NCBI RefSeq assembly: GCF_040095835.1
Contig: NZ_JBBMFT010000002.1
Location: forward strand, 314,155 to 378,154
Length of the DNA: 64,000 nucleotides
From: Flavonifractor hominis
GTDB taxonomy: Bacteria; Bacillota; Clostridia; Oscillospirales; Oscillospiraceae
Direction of reading: 5' to 3'
The notes below the pieces were generated by a model that was given only the letters and a program-made list of their open reading frames with translations, was not told the DNA's origin and ran no database searches. Of this stretch, positions 26,176-34,358 are shown piece by piece. The position numbers and the translations under genes are program-made. Numbering within the stretch: position 1 is the first letter of the stretch; each line of letters opens with the position of its first letter.

Positions 26176-27258
26176 ATGAAGGAGTTGGCCAGGCAGTACG
26201 AGGACACATTGGAGCGCGGCGTATGGTGGGAACTGAACAATCAGTTTATCGAGCTGCGCAGTCAGTTGATGCGGTATCGTGTATTTCAGATTTTACTGAA
26301 GGAGGATGACCAGTTTCTCAACGAGACCCAGCAGTATACAGAGAGCTATTCTTTGTTCACTGACGAGGAGATGGATGAGCAGGACTGCACTGTGGAACGA
26401 TGTCTTGATCTGTACCAGAAGGAGGAAGAGGAACACCGGACACCACCATTTCTCCTCATTGTGAATGGTGGTAGGGAGGACAAGTGGCGGTACTACAAAC
26501 TGCAGATGGCCCGCTATCAGCGATACATCGATGATGTTATCGTGTTCAATCCTACGATCCATAACTTTATCAACTTTCTTCTCTCCAAATTGAAACGGAA
26601 CTCTCCGGAGGCGTACGCCGCCGCGCTGTATCAGCTTTACAATGACGAGCGGCTGGTGGAGAAGCTGATCGCGAACCCCATTGGCCCGGATCGGCCCTTC
26701 TATCAGAAGTACGACCCCTGTGTGGTAAGCTATCTGCCCAGAGAATTCCCGGACGGAACCTTCGCCATCGCCCAGGAGCACACAACGGACAGTTTGCAGA
26801 TGCTGCTGAAGGCCGACTTCATGACAGCGCTGAACGCCGGACATAACATCCGCCGCTGTATTGTCTGCAAGAAATACTTTCTGGTCCACAGCGGTGTCCA
26901 TGTCCTCTACTGTGAGGGGCGTTGCCCGTTGGACGAGCGCTTCACCTGCCGGCAGTATGGTAGCTATGAGATCCAAAAAGAACTGGCACGGGATGTGCCG
27001 AAAATCAAGGCCAAAATTACCGCTTTTAACCGCATCCGAAAAGACTATCAGCGGGGAGCCATTACAGAGGAAGAGATGCGCCGCCTGAAGGACGCTGTGC
27101 GGGACGAGCTGTTTGACGCACTGAGCAGCCCCGACATCTCCAATGAGGACTTCAAGCAATCAATCTCCTCCGAGCGCCTTTATCCACTTTACGGCATATC
27201 CCGTCAGGCCAAGCCTCGGGGACGTCCCCGCAAGGTGGAGGACGGTGACGATGCATGA
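26176..27258 (+). CDS. DUF6076-like protein of the mobile element
   Basis: 360 residues from ATG 26176, which has no good ribosome site, again suggesting that the true N-terminus is upstream in another frame. The C-terminal third has a cysteine cluster (RRCIVCKKYFLVH, then YCEGRC and TCRQYG) that probably binds zinc, and a basic tail (KPRGRPRKVE) resembling an AT-hook. Such proteins accompany sigma factors in these elements. The stop overlaps the sigma gene start by four bases. The function is unknown. Confidence 0.7.
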   Translation: MKELARQYEDTLERGVWWELNNQFIELRSQLMRYRVFQILLKEDDQFLNETQQYTESYSLFTDEEMDEQDCTVERCLDLYQKEEEEHRTPPFLLIVNGGREDKWRYYKLQMARYQRYIDDVIVFNPTIHNFINFLLSKLKRNSPEAYAAALYQLYNDERLVEKLIANPIGPDRPFYQKYDPCVVSYLPREFPDGTFAIAQEHTTDSLQMLLKADFMTALNAGHNIRRCIVCKKYFLVHSGVHVLYCEGRCPLDERFTCRQYGSYEIQKELARDVPKIKAKITAFNRIRKDYQRGAITEEEMRRLKDAVRDELFDALSSPDISNEDFKQSISSERLYPLYGISRQAKPRGRPRKVEDGDDA

Positions 27259-28100
27259 CCAACGAGGAATTGTTGGAGCAGATGGCCAACGGCGATGAGG
27301 CAGCTTTGACCACACTGTGTCTGATGAACACAGGACTGGTTAAGGAGCGTGCCTGGTTGATTGCCCGCCAGTATCACTGCCTGCGTCAAACTCAATACGG
27401 TAGTCTGGGCGATTACGCAAAAGAAACGCTCTCCGAACTGGAGAGCGTGGGAATGTTGGCGCTGGTGGAGTGTATCCGCACCGGCAGTTATGACACGGAG
27501 AAGGGCCGGTTTACCACTTACATCACCCCGTTTCTGGACGGAGCCATGCGGCGGCATCTGGAATGTAGTATGGGGACACTTGCCCTGGATCGGGACAGCA
27601 TGGGGCTAGTGCGAAAGACGCAACGCCTTTACTATCAGGAAGGGAAAGAACTTAGCGAGATCTGTATGTCCCTTGGAATCTCTTTCCGTGCGGCTGCCAG
27701 GGCAGTTGCCTACCCCACACATTTCTTCTCTGTCTATGATCTACAAGGCCCGGATGATGACGGCGATATTTACGAGCGGCTTACCATCAACCACCTTTCA
27801 TACTCTGCGGAGGATGCTGTGATCCGCGCAATGACCATGAAATGCCTGCGGGAAGAGTTTATGCAGCTTTCCAAAAGGGATCAGGAGATTTTGGGACGGT
27901 GTTTCGGTGTGTACGGTTTTCCTAAGTCAGATCTGCGGGAAATCGCCATGCGAAACCGCGTGAAGGAGTCCGGTGTGGAAAAAGCCAGGGATCAGGCACT
28001 GAAACACCTTCGGGATCGGTACCGGAATAGCTTTGCCTGGAAGCTCCGCCGGGCCAGACAGATTGTGCTGGCGGTCATATGTACAGAACATCTTTGTTAA
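27255..28100 (+). CDS. Sigma-70-family RNA polymerase sigma factor
   Basis: A 281-residue sigma-like protein. Region 2 spans about 50-105 (ESVGMLALVECIRTG, YDTEKGRFTTYITPFL), a region-3-like stretch follows, and region 4 lies near 215-260 (LSKRDQEILGRCFGV...KARDQALKHLRDRY). ATG 27255 is coupled to the DUF6076 gene by an ATGA overlap. It may direct transcription of element genes. Its final codons and stop overlap the repeat at 28090-28104 that recurs beyond the B12 cargo. Confidence 0.8.
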   Translation: MTNEELLEQMANGDEAALTTLCLMNTGLVKERAWLIARQYHCLRQTQYGSLGDYAKETLSELESVGMLALVECIRTGSYDTEKGRFTTYITPFLDGAMRRHLECSMGTLALDRDSMGLVRKTQRLYYQEGKELSEICMSLGISFRAAARAVAYPTHFFSVYDLQGPDDDGDIYERLTINHLSYSAEDAVIRAMTMKCLREEFMQLSKRDQEILGRCFGVYGFPKSDLREIAMRNRVKESGVEKARDQALKHLRDRYRNSFAWKLRRARQIVLAVICTEHLC

Positions 28101-28104
28101 CAGC
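28090..28104 (+). repeat. 15-bp repeat flanking the B12 cargo (left copy)
   Basis: ATCTTTGTTAACAGC here and at 56216-56230, followed in both by similar AT-rich bases. It marks the switch from mobile backbone to B12 genes, and back. Confidence 0.5.
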
Positions 28105-28182
28105 ATGATAAAAAATTCAGCTATTCAATGTAATGTAAGGTAGTGGCGGACAGCGCAGCCCTAATGCGCCGAGAGTTTACAA

Positions 28183-28210
28183 TTGACTTACTGCAAATAC
28201 TCTTTATAAT
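28183..28210 (+). promoter_or_regulatory. Promoter of cobalamin riboswitch 1
   Basis: TTGACT (28183-28188), 16-base spacer, TATAAT (28205-28210). Confidence 0.75.
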
Positions 28211-28225
28211 GGTAACCAAACGAAT

Positions 28226-28490
28226 ATAGTGCTCCGACTTTTGTGGCACCGGCGCGTTCCTCTTCAGAAGACACGCCGGGACGTTCCGCTGAACAAGGGA
28301 ATTGGGTGAAACTCCCAAACACGTTTCCGGGAACCGGATGTAGTCTCGGATTCTGTAGCTGTGAGCATAGAGTGTCTGTTTTTTCTGCGAAAGCAGGTCA
28401 CTGGCAGGCTGTAATGGCCTGACTGGGAAGGCGAACCAGATGCGCAGATGCGGTTGTCCGCATCGAGATATGCGAGTCAGAAGACCTACA
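28226..28490 (+). promoter_or_regulatory. Cobalamin riboswitch 1
   Basis: Shows conserved cobalamin-riboswitch elements in order: GAACAAGGGAATTGGGTGAA (L5 region), CTGTAGCTGTGA, GTCACTGG then CTGGGAAGGC (kissing/core), and GAGTCAGAAGACCTAC (the B12 box end). The spacing has an expanded P6-like arm. Riboswitches 3 and 5 share the same wording. It points at the 3' end of cbiZ, which is on the other strand. Confidence 0.88.
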
Positions 28491-28495
28491 AAATA

Positions 28496-28571
28496 ACGGG
28501 TGTTATTTCTTTGCGAAACAACACCCGTGCTGTCTGGAAAAGCGGTAGCATTTGCTGCCGCTTTTTATTTT
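28496..28571 (+). terminator. Expression platform and bidirectional terminator after riboswitch 1
   Basis: First hairpin ACGGGTGTT/AACACCCGT (28496-28504 with 28520-28528) has no T run. The second, GCGGTAGCA/TGCTGCCGC (28542-28561), is followed by TTTTTATTTTT. The second also ends cbiZ, whose stop is at 28576. Confidence 0.75.
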
Positions 28572-28575
28572 TGGA

Positions 28576-29688
28576 TCAAATGGGCGCCTGATCGGGATAC
28601 AGCCGTTCTTGCTCCAGCAAGTTGGACATGAGCAGCTGACAGAGAAAATGCTCCAGTTTATCCATGAGTGCAGCTTCCTGAAGCAGAGATAAATCACAGC
28701 GATAGTGCCGTTGAATCTGGCGCAGCAGATGCTCTCCCCAATCTCCGGCCTCCAGCTCAGTCAGCATTCCAGCACGGCGCTGATCTTCCAAATGCACATA
28801 GAGCACCACAACTCCAACCAGGAATGCGTCCTGATCCAGTTTTTTTATGGTTCGGGCAATTGCGGTATCTTGCCCCGGTCGCCGGGCCAGGCAATGAGCG
28901 GACAGCGTGTCCGCAGTGATCCCAAAGCGATGCAACCTCTTGAGTACGGTATGCTGCTCCTGCGCACAAAAGCCTGTTTGTCGAAACAGCGCCTCCGTGA
29001 CGGCCTCCCGGACGGCCAGCGCCGCCAGTTCTCCAAATTTAAAATGTTTGCCTGCGTTCAGCAGCATTCCTTCCTGTCCGGTTCCGCAAATGATGACTAT
29101 GCCGTCTGTCCCGGTTCCGGTGGCAAGCTCTTGTGATACGCTGCTTCCTTGCATCAGATCCCGAAGCACAGCGGTTTTGGCCTCGGTGGCTGTGAGTATC
29201 AGCTCCGCCATGGCGCCGGGGGCAAGAGGCCGATCTGTAATCAGAAAGATATTGATGGTTCCGGGCGGCACAGAGGTGGGTGCGCCGTCCACCTCTGTCA
29301 GAAATGCCGGATCACCGGCGCAGAGCGCGTTAACATCGGCGCCGCCGGATACTGCGGCCGTAATTTGCAGATCCTCCCAGCGTTTGGTGATGACCACCAT
29401 GTTGTCCAGATTTGCCGCCGTATCCAGGCCGGTGGTGTGATCCGGATCCAATCCCAGACGTCTGGCCACCGTGCGCTGGTGTTCCCGCAGATTATTTCCC
29501 TGCATAGGCTGACAGACACCGGCCATGCCGCAATCACAGTAGTTAAAAGCGGCGGTCAGATCGTCCCGCATGCCGCCGCCGTTGGCCCCTGTGGACAGCA
29601 CCATGCGGGGGCCGGAAAACCGAAAGACAGCAGCCTGTTCCGTGCAGGCCAGGCGGTCGCCGTTGCACAGCTCAAAAATACGTTCCAT
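28576..29688 (-). CDS. cbiZ: Adenosylcobinamide amidohydrolase CbiZ
   Basis: A 370-residue protein of the CbiZ family, with the characteristic STGANGGGMRDD, FNYCDCG and an internal TGTGTDGIVIICG motif. CbiZ removes the nucleotide-loop side chain of adenosyl-cobinamide or pseudocobalamin, giving cobyric acid so the lower ligand can be exchanged. ATG 29688 follows GGAGGATG. It is transcribed divergently from btuF and convergently with riboswitch 1. No other corrinoid-synthesis genes are visible here, so downstream enzymes must be encoded elsewhere. Confidence 0.88.
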   Translation of the reverse strand: MERIFELCNGDRLACTEQAAVFRFSGPRMVLSTGANGGGMRDDLTAAFNYCDCGMAGVCQPMQGNNLREHQRTVARRLGLDPDHTTGLDTAANLDNMVVITKRWEDLQITAAVSGGADVNALCAGDPAFLTEVDGAPTSVPPGTINIFLITDRPLAPGAMAELILTATEAKTAVLRDLMQGSSVSQELATGTGTDGIVIICGTGQEGMLLNAGKHFKFGELAALAVREAVTEALFRQTGFCAQEQHTVLKRLHRFGITADTLSAHCLARRPGQDTAIARTIKKLDQDAFLVGVVVLYVHLEDQRRAGMLTELEAGDWGEHLLRQIQRHYRCDLSLLQEAALMDKLEHFLCQLLMSNLLEQERLYPDQAPI

Positions 29689-29775
29689 ACATCATCCTCC
29701 GGGATTCTCCGAGATGTTCTGAGTGGATTATAACAGATAACAATAAACAGGAAAAGACGAAAGGAACTGTTGGAA

Positions 29776-30765
29776 ATGAAAATGCGAAACGTGCTCCTGT
29801 TCGCGCTGGCTGTGCTGCTTCTGGCGGCCCTGGCCGGGTGTGCCCCGACGGAAAACGCGGATGCAAACACCACACCGCAGCAAACGCAAAATACATCGGT
29901 TAACCGTCCGGACACCGACCGCAGCGGCAACCCTATTACCCTGCCGGATCAGGTAGACAGCATCATCTCCATGGCCCCCTCTGCTACCCAGACGCTTCTG
30001 GACCTCGGCATGAAGGACAAGCTCATCGCCGTGGATACCTATTCCGCCATGTACTTTGGCCTGGAGGATCTGCCCACCTTTGACATGATGGAGCCGGACA
30101 CGGAGCAAATGGCTGTCCTTGGTGCAGATCTGATCTTCACCACCGGTATGAGTGCCTCCTCCGGCGCCGATCCCTTCAAGCCTCTGCGGGATATCAGCGT
30201 CTGCGTAGCGGATATCCCCTCCGCCTCCAGCATCGAAACTATGCTGGAGGACACCCGGTTTATTGCTGCCTGCGTGGGTGCTCAGGAAACATGCGAGAGC
30301 CTGATTGCGCAGTTCCAGGAGGAACTGGATCAGCTGTCTGACATCGGAGCAGGCATTCAGGACAGAAAGCGTGTGGTGGTGGAAATCGCATGCGCGCCCG
30401 ACATCTACACCGCCGGCAGCGGCACCTTCATGCAGGAGATGCTTACGGTCATCGGCGCGGAGAATATTTTTGCCGATCAGGAAGGGTTCGTCGCCGTGAC
30501 AGAGGAATCGGTGATCACCCTGAATCCGGACGTTATTCTGACCATGGTGGACTACGTGGAAGATCCCGTAGCAGAAATCCTGGGGCGAACCGGCTGGGAG
30601 CATGTTACCGCCGTGGCCAACGGGGACGTGTATCTGGTCAACACGAATGCGGTATCCCTTCCCAATCTTCATGTGATCGACGGCATGAAGCAGATGGCCA
30701 AGATGATCTATCCCGAGGCATACGCAGAGATTGAAAATCCCTTTGCCGGGGAAGCTGCGGCATGA
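29776..30765 (+). CDS. btuF: Cobalamin-binding lipoprotein BtuF-like
   Basis: A 329-residue class III substrate-binding protein with signal peptide and lipobox LAGC (cysteine near 20), a linker, and the fold marker ITLPDQVDSIISMAPSATQT typical of corrinoid and siderophore binding proteins. ATG 29776 has the best spacing to AGGAA; ATG 29782 and TTG 29770 are alternatives. The specificity for cobamides is inferred from cbiZ, the riboswitch and the BtuCD-type partners. It overlaps btuC by ATGA. Confidence 0.85.
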   Translation: MKMRNVLLFALAVLLLAALAGCAPTENADANTTPQQTQNTSVNRPDTDRSGNPITLPDQVDSIISMAPSATQTLLDLGMKDKLIAVDTYSAMYFGLEDLPTFDMMEPDTEQMAVLGADLIFTTGMSASSGADPFKPLRDISVCVADIPSASSIETMLEDTRFIAACVGAQETCESLIAQFQEELDQLSDIGAGIQDRKRVVVEIACAPDIYTAGSGTFMQEMLTVIGAENIFADQEGFVAVTEESVITLNPDVILTMVDYVEDPVAEILGRTGWEHVTAVANGDVYLVNTNAVSLPNLHVIDGMKQMAKMIYPEAYAEIENPFAGEAAA

Positions 30766-31781
30766 AGCGGATCGTCAAGATACTCCTTGCCGTTGCCGCG
30801 GCCCTGCTCATTCTGGTGGGCAGTATCGCCGTCGGCTCTGTGAATCTCTCTCCCGGGCAGGTGGCAGAGATTTTGATGGCCAAGCTGTCCGGCGGCTCCG
30901 GAACCGTTGACCCAAATCTGAGCGCCATCGTATGGGAGATGCGCTTTCCGAGGGCGGTGCTGGCTTTCCTTACCGGCGCGGCTCTGTCCGCCAGCGGTAC
31001 AGTCATGCAGTCCATTTTGAAAAATCCGCTTGCGTCCTCCTATACTCTGGGCGTTTCCTCCGGCGCCAGCCTCTGCGCAGCTCTGGTGATGGTCACCGGC
31101 GTTACGTTCCCGCTTCTGGGGAGCCTGTTCACCCTGCCAGCAGCGGGCTTTGCCGGGGGGCTGGCCACGGTGTTTCTGGCCCTGGCCTTTGCCGCCCGGC
31201 TGGACGGCAAGATGGAGAATCAGACGGTCATCCTGGTGGGTATGGTGTTCTCTCTCTTTGTCAACGCCATTCTGACACTGATCACCGCCCTGTCCCGGGA
31301 GCACCTGCAGCAGATGGTCTTCTGGCAGATGGGCGGCTTCACCGGCCGGAACTGGTCCCATGTGGCAGTGATGTTCCCGGTTCTGGTCCTCTCCATGCTG
31401 GTATTGCAGCGCTTTACTCCGGAGATGGATATCATGAGCTTTGGAGAGGAGCAGGCCATGTCCATCGGCGTGGATCTTAAGCGGATCAAGCTCCTTTTGA
31501 TCGGCATTGCCGCCCTGCTGACCGGCACGGCAGTGTCGCTGGTGGGTGTTATTGGCTTTGTGGATCTGATCGCGCCCCATGTTGTGCGGCGGATCTTCGG
31601 TTCCTCCCACCGTCTGGTGCTGCCCTTGTCCGCCTTGTTCGGCGGCACATTTCTGATGTTGGCGGAGTTGGTTTCCCGCACGGTGATGGCGCCCACGATT
31701 ATTCCTGTGGGAGCCGTGACGGCACTGGTAGGCGCTCCCTTCTTCGCACTGGTGTTCTTCCGCGGCAGAAAGCTGAAATGA
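30762..31781 (+). CDS. btuC: Cobalamin ABC permease BtuC-like
   Basis: A 339-residue FecCD/BtuC-family permease with about ten helices, the MRFPRAVLAFLTGAALSASG segment, NPLASSYTLGVSSGASL, and the cytoplasmic coupling loop LIGFVDLIAPH-like GFVDLIAPHVVR. It is coupled to btuF by ATGA overlap and followed after 12 bases by btuD. Confidence 0.9.
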   Translation: MKRIVKILLAVAAALLILVGSIAVGSVNLSPGQVAEILMAKLSGGSGTVDPNLSAIVWEMRFPRAVLAFLTGAALSASGTVMQSILKNPLASSYTLGVSSGASLCAALVMVTGVTFPLLGSLFTLPAAGFAGGLATVFLALAFAARLDGKMENQTVILVGMVFSLFVNAILTLITALSREHLQQMVFWQMGGFTGRNWSHVAVMFPVLVLSMLVLQRFTPEMDIMSFGEEQAMSIGVDLKRIKLLLIGIAALLTGTAVSLVGVIGFVDLIAPHVVRRIFGSSHRLVLPLSALFGGTFLMLAELVSRTVMAPTIIPVGAVTALVGAPFFALVFFRGRKLK

Positions 31782-31793
31782 GGTGGAGTTTGT

Positions 31794-32561
31794 ATGCTGC
31801 ATCTGAAAAATATTTGTGCCGGATATGGAAACGGAGATATTCTGCACGAGATTACCTTTGATCTGCCTCTGGGACAAAATCTGTGCATTCTGGGGCCAAA
31901 CGGCTGCGGGAAAAGCACATTGCTGCGTACCATCTCCGGTCTTCTGGACAGCCGCGGGGAACTGACCCTGGATGGAAAACCGGTGGCCGCCATGCGCCGG
32001 CCGGAGATTGCGTCTCACATAGCCATGATGAGCCAAATGAGCACCGTCTATTTTTCCTTTTCGGTCTATGAAACCGTGATGATGGGCCGGTACCAGAAGC
32101 TGCGCCGGGGACTTTTTGCATCCCCGTCCAGAGAGGACAAGCAGTGTGTGGAGCAGTATCTGCGGGCCACCGGGTTGGAGCCGCTGCGGGAACGTCAGAT
32201 CTCCGAGCTGTCGGGCGGCCAGCTTCAGCGGGTATTTTTGGCCCGGACGCTGGCCCAGGAACCGGAGATCATTTTACTGGATGAACCCACCAACCACCTG
32301 GATCTGAAGCATCAGACAGAGCTGGTGAGCTATCTTAAAAACTGGTCTCAGGAAAAAGGACGGACTGTCATCGGCGTACTCCACGACATCAACCTCTCCC
32401 TGATGCTCTCCGAGCAGCTTTTGTTTTTGAAAAATGGTTCTGTGGCAGGGATGGGGCCTGCCAATATGCTTCTAACAAGAGAGTTTCTCCATGAGGTTTA
32501 TGATATGGACGTAGCCTCATATATGATGGCCTCCCTCAAGCGTTGGGAGCAGGTATCTTAA
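31794..32561 (+). CDS. btuD: Cobalamin ABC ATPase BtuD-like
   Basis: A 255-residue FepC/BtuD-type ATPase with Walker A GPNGCGKST, signature LSGGQLQR, Walker B ILLDEPTNHLD and switch His in GVLHDINL. AGGTGG precedes ATG 31794. It completes a BtuFCD importer. Confidence 0.92.
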   Translation: MLHLKNICAGYGNGDILHEITFDLPLGQNLCILGPNGCGKSTLLRTISGLLDSRGELTLDGKPVAAMRRPEIASHIAMMSQMSTVYFSFSVYETVMMGRYQKLRRGLFASPSREDKQCVEQYLRATGLEPLRERQISELSGGQLQRVFLARTLAQEPEIILLDEPTNHLDLKHQTELVSYLKNWSQEKGRTVIGVLHDINLSLMLSEQLLFLKNGSVAGMGPANMLLTREFLHEVYDMDVASYMMASLKRWEQVS

Positions 32562-32579
32562 CGGTATTCGGACATGCAG

Positions 32580-32626
32580 AAAAGCACATGGCCTGTCCCT
32601 GCGTCGGGTACAGGCCATGTGCTTTT
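32580..32626. terminator. Bidirectional terminator, btuD and converging gene
   Basis: 17-bp perfect stem (32580-32596 with 32610-32626) with A and T flanks, so it can work in both directions between btuD and the minus-strand gene ending at 32628. Confidence 0.88.
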
Positions 32627-32627
32627 T

Positions 32628-32924
32628 CTATTTTTCCCAGGGCGTGTACAGACAATAGGCCGGACAGAGCTCGCCCATATAGATCCATACATTTTCTCCC
32701 ATTTCGATGGGCTCCCCGAAAACCAGGTTAGGAACCATCAGCTTCAGAGTGGTGCGTTTGAGACCCTTGATGTTTTCCCCCTCCTGAGTGGGAGCCTTGC
32801 TGAAATCCTCAATCCGCTGGGCCAGATCGCTGATTCCCAGCTCCCGGGAGAGCCGGGGGATTACCTCATCCTTTACGGCGTATACCACATGATCCGGATT
32901 TTCAAACCAGGTTCGACTTATCAT
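32628..32924 (-). CDS. Small hypothetical protein in B12 riboswitch unit
   Basis: A 98-residue protein starting MISRTWFENPDHVVYAVKDE and ending CPAYCLYTPWEK, with a Cys pair near the end. No family is recognised. AGGAGG precedes ATG 32924, which is 15 bases after the upstream gene. Both genes lie downstream of riboswitch 2, so a role in corrinoid handling is likely but unproven. Confidence 0.65.
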   Translation of the reverse strand: MISRTWFENPDHVVYAVKDEVIPRLSRELGISDLAQRIEDFSKAPTQEGENIKGLKRTTLKLMVPNLVFGEPIEMGENVWIYMGELCPAYCLYTPWEK

Positions 32925-32939
32925 AACGCTTGCCTCCTG

Positions 32940-33218
32940 TCAGTTGGTTTTTTGCGCCAGTTTTTTGATCTCGCCATACTTGCCGATGATATAGTCATAG
33001 CCCTCCCTGCGATGGGGAATCAAGCAGCCGCTGCAATCCTTAATCCCCCCGGCAATATAGGTGAAGTTTCCGCCGCATTTATCTCCCAGTGCATACAGCG
33101 GGCAGTAGCAGAACAGGCAGTTAAAGTTTTCCGGGTCATTGGTGGAATGGCAGGGGAAGTATTCGCATTTGCTGTTGGAAAAGAACTGAAAGTGCTTTTC
33201 GGACGTCGATGATTCCAT
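32940..33218 (-). CDS. Cysteine-rich small-domain protein
   Basis: A 92-residue protein with the pattern CEYFPCH...NCLFCYCPLY...KCGG...DCSGCLIPH, matching the cysteine-rich small domain often found beside or fused to cobalamin-metabolism proteins. Eight or more cysteines suggest metal or corrinoid binding. AAAGGAG precedes ATG 33218. It is the first gene after riboswitch 2. Confidence 0.78.
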   Translation of the reverse strand: MESSTSEKHFQFFSNSKCEYFPCHSTNDPENFNCLFCYCPLYALGDKCGGNFTYIAGGIKDCSGCLIPHRREGYDYIIGKYGEIKKLAQKTN

Positions 33219-33287
33219 ACCGCTTCTCCTTTCATTTTACTGACTGATACATCACTCATGATATACTGACCGGCGGTGAAACAGAAA

Positions 33288-33314
33288 AAGGAGGTGCCCG
33301 GGCGGCACCTCCTT
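33288..33314 (-). terminator. Terminator controlled by riboswitch 2
   Basis: 11-bp stem (33288-33298 with 33304-33314) followed on the minus strand by TTTTTCTG, between riboswitch 2 and the gene at 33218. A second hairpin around 33327-33352 may be the competing structure. Confidence 0.78.
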
Positions 33315-33411
33315 CTGACAAAAACACGCTGGCCCTAACAAGAAGGCCAGCGAGCAAAGCAACGTACACAACGGAGGACACGCCCGCTGTTTCCCCCTGC
33401 ATCCTGCCATG

Positions 33412-33650
33412 GTGCAAGTCTCCTGACTTACGTTATGAGAGCTTGGCTCTCTGCGTCCATTTCCTACCTTCTCACAGGGTCTTCCCCCGCAATGGCGGAC
33501 TTTCGTCCAGACGGCATACGCCGCTTCGGAATGGCCTCACGTACACAGTGCCGGTCGCGCGGGACTTGGATATCCCATTCGTTTTAGCTGCTGCCTGATC
33601 CTTGTCGGCAGGATCGTTACAGCAAACAGCCACACCATGCAATAGATACA
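33412..33650 (-). promoter_or_regulatory. Cobalamin riboswitch 2
   Basis: Minus-strand RNA with GGGATATCC, AAGTCCCGCGCGACC, CACTGTG, a GAAGGTAGGAA core and AGTCAGGAGACTTGC at the end, matching cobalamin-riboswitch consensus positions, though more divergent than riboswitches 1, 3 and 5. The terminator at 33288-33314 forms the expression platform. Confidence 0.8.
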
Positions 33651-33714
33651 GTGATATGAAATTTTCAAACCGGCGGCAAACGCCGGGCCTGGAACCAAGA
33701 ATGGATTTAAATAT

Positions 33715-33743
33715 AGCATAGCACGCCTTGTGCAGGTTGTCAA
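33715..33743 (-). promoter_or_regulatory. Promoter of riboswitch 2 unit
   Basis: Minus-strand TTGACA (33743-33738), 17-base spacer, TATGCT (33720-33715). Confidence 0.75.
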
Positions 33744-33842
33744 ATGCTCTTTAATTTGTTTAGAAACAGGGCTCCAAGGGCTCCTTTCTGAAGAAATTTA
33801 AAAAATAGCAAAAACAGAATAGCATTTTGATACGGCTTGTGC

Positions 33843-33848
33843 TATAAT
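33843..33848 (+). promoter_or_regulatory. Extended -10 promoter of riboswitch 3 unit
   Basis: TGCTATAAT: an extended -10 with TATAAT at 33843-33848. No strong -35 is seen. Confidence 0.5.
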
Positions 33849-33871
33849 GCAAAAGCAACAAGGAAAATTAA

Positions 33872-34158
33872 ATATGAAATCCGGCTTTTGTGGCAAATGC
33901 GCGACCCGGCTCTTATGAGCTGGACACGCATCCTTGTTTCTGAACAAGGGAATCAGGTGAGAATCCTGGACATGTTTCGTCCGTGACCCGTCCGTGAAAA
34001 CGGCGGCAAAGGGGCGATTCTATAGCTGTGATTGTGGAGCAAATCCGTTTTCTGCGAAAGCAGGTCACTGGCGGCTGTAATGGCTTAGCTGGGAAGGCGG
34101 CGGATTTGCGTTGGCGGGCATAGCTCCGCCTGGACACATCAGTCAGAAGACCTACTAA
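33872..34158 (+). promoter_or_regulatory. Cobalamin riboswitch 3
   Basis: Contains GAACAAGGGAATCAGGTGAG, CTATAGCTGTGA, GTCACTGGCGG, AGCTGGGAAGGCGG and CAGTCAGAAGACCTAC in the canonical order. It precedes the 2443-residue surface protein, with terminator 34251-34280 between them. Confidence 0.9.
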
Positions 34159-34250
34159 GAGCTTACCCCCGGATCTCCGGGGCTGCTCTGACAAAAAATG
34201 CCTTATGCGGCAGCACGTTTGTGCTGTCGCTTTCACGCAGTGACGACACA

Positions 34251-34280
34251 GGAGCGGACAGAATTGTCCGCTCCTTTTTT
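34251..34280 (+). terminator. Terminator controlled by riboswitch 3
   Basis: 10-bp perfect stem GGAGCGGACA (34251-34260) with TGTCCGCTCC (34265-34274), followed by six T. Confidence 0.88.
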
Positions 34281-34358
34281 GTCAGGTACGGCCCCGTTCC
34301 AAAAGCCCTGTTTTTTGAAAACAGTTTTTATAAAAATGGTTTGAAGGAGTGGAGCTTT

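Noticed and set aside
27255..28100. Self-conjugative ICE
   Set aside because: Despite two relaxases and a sigma factor, no VirB4, VirD4/TcpA or VirB6-like genes are visible between the attachment sites, so mobilizable is the safer description.
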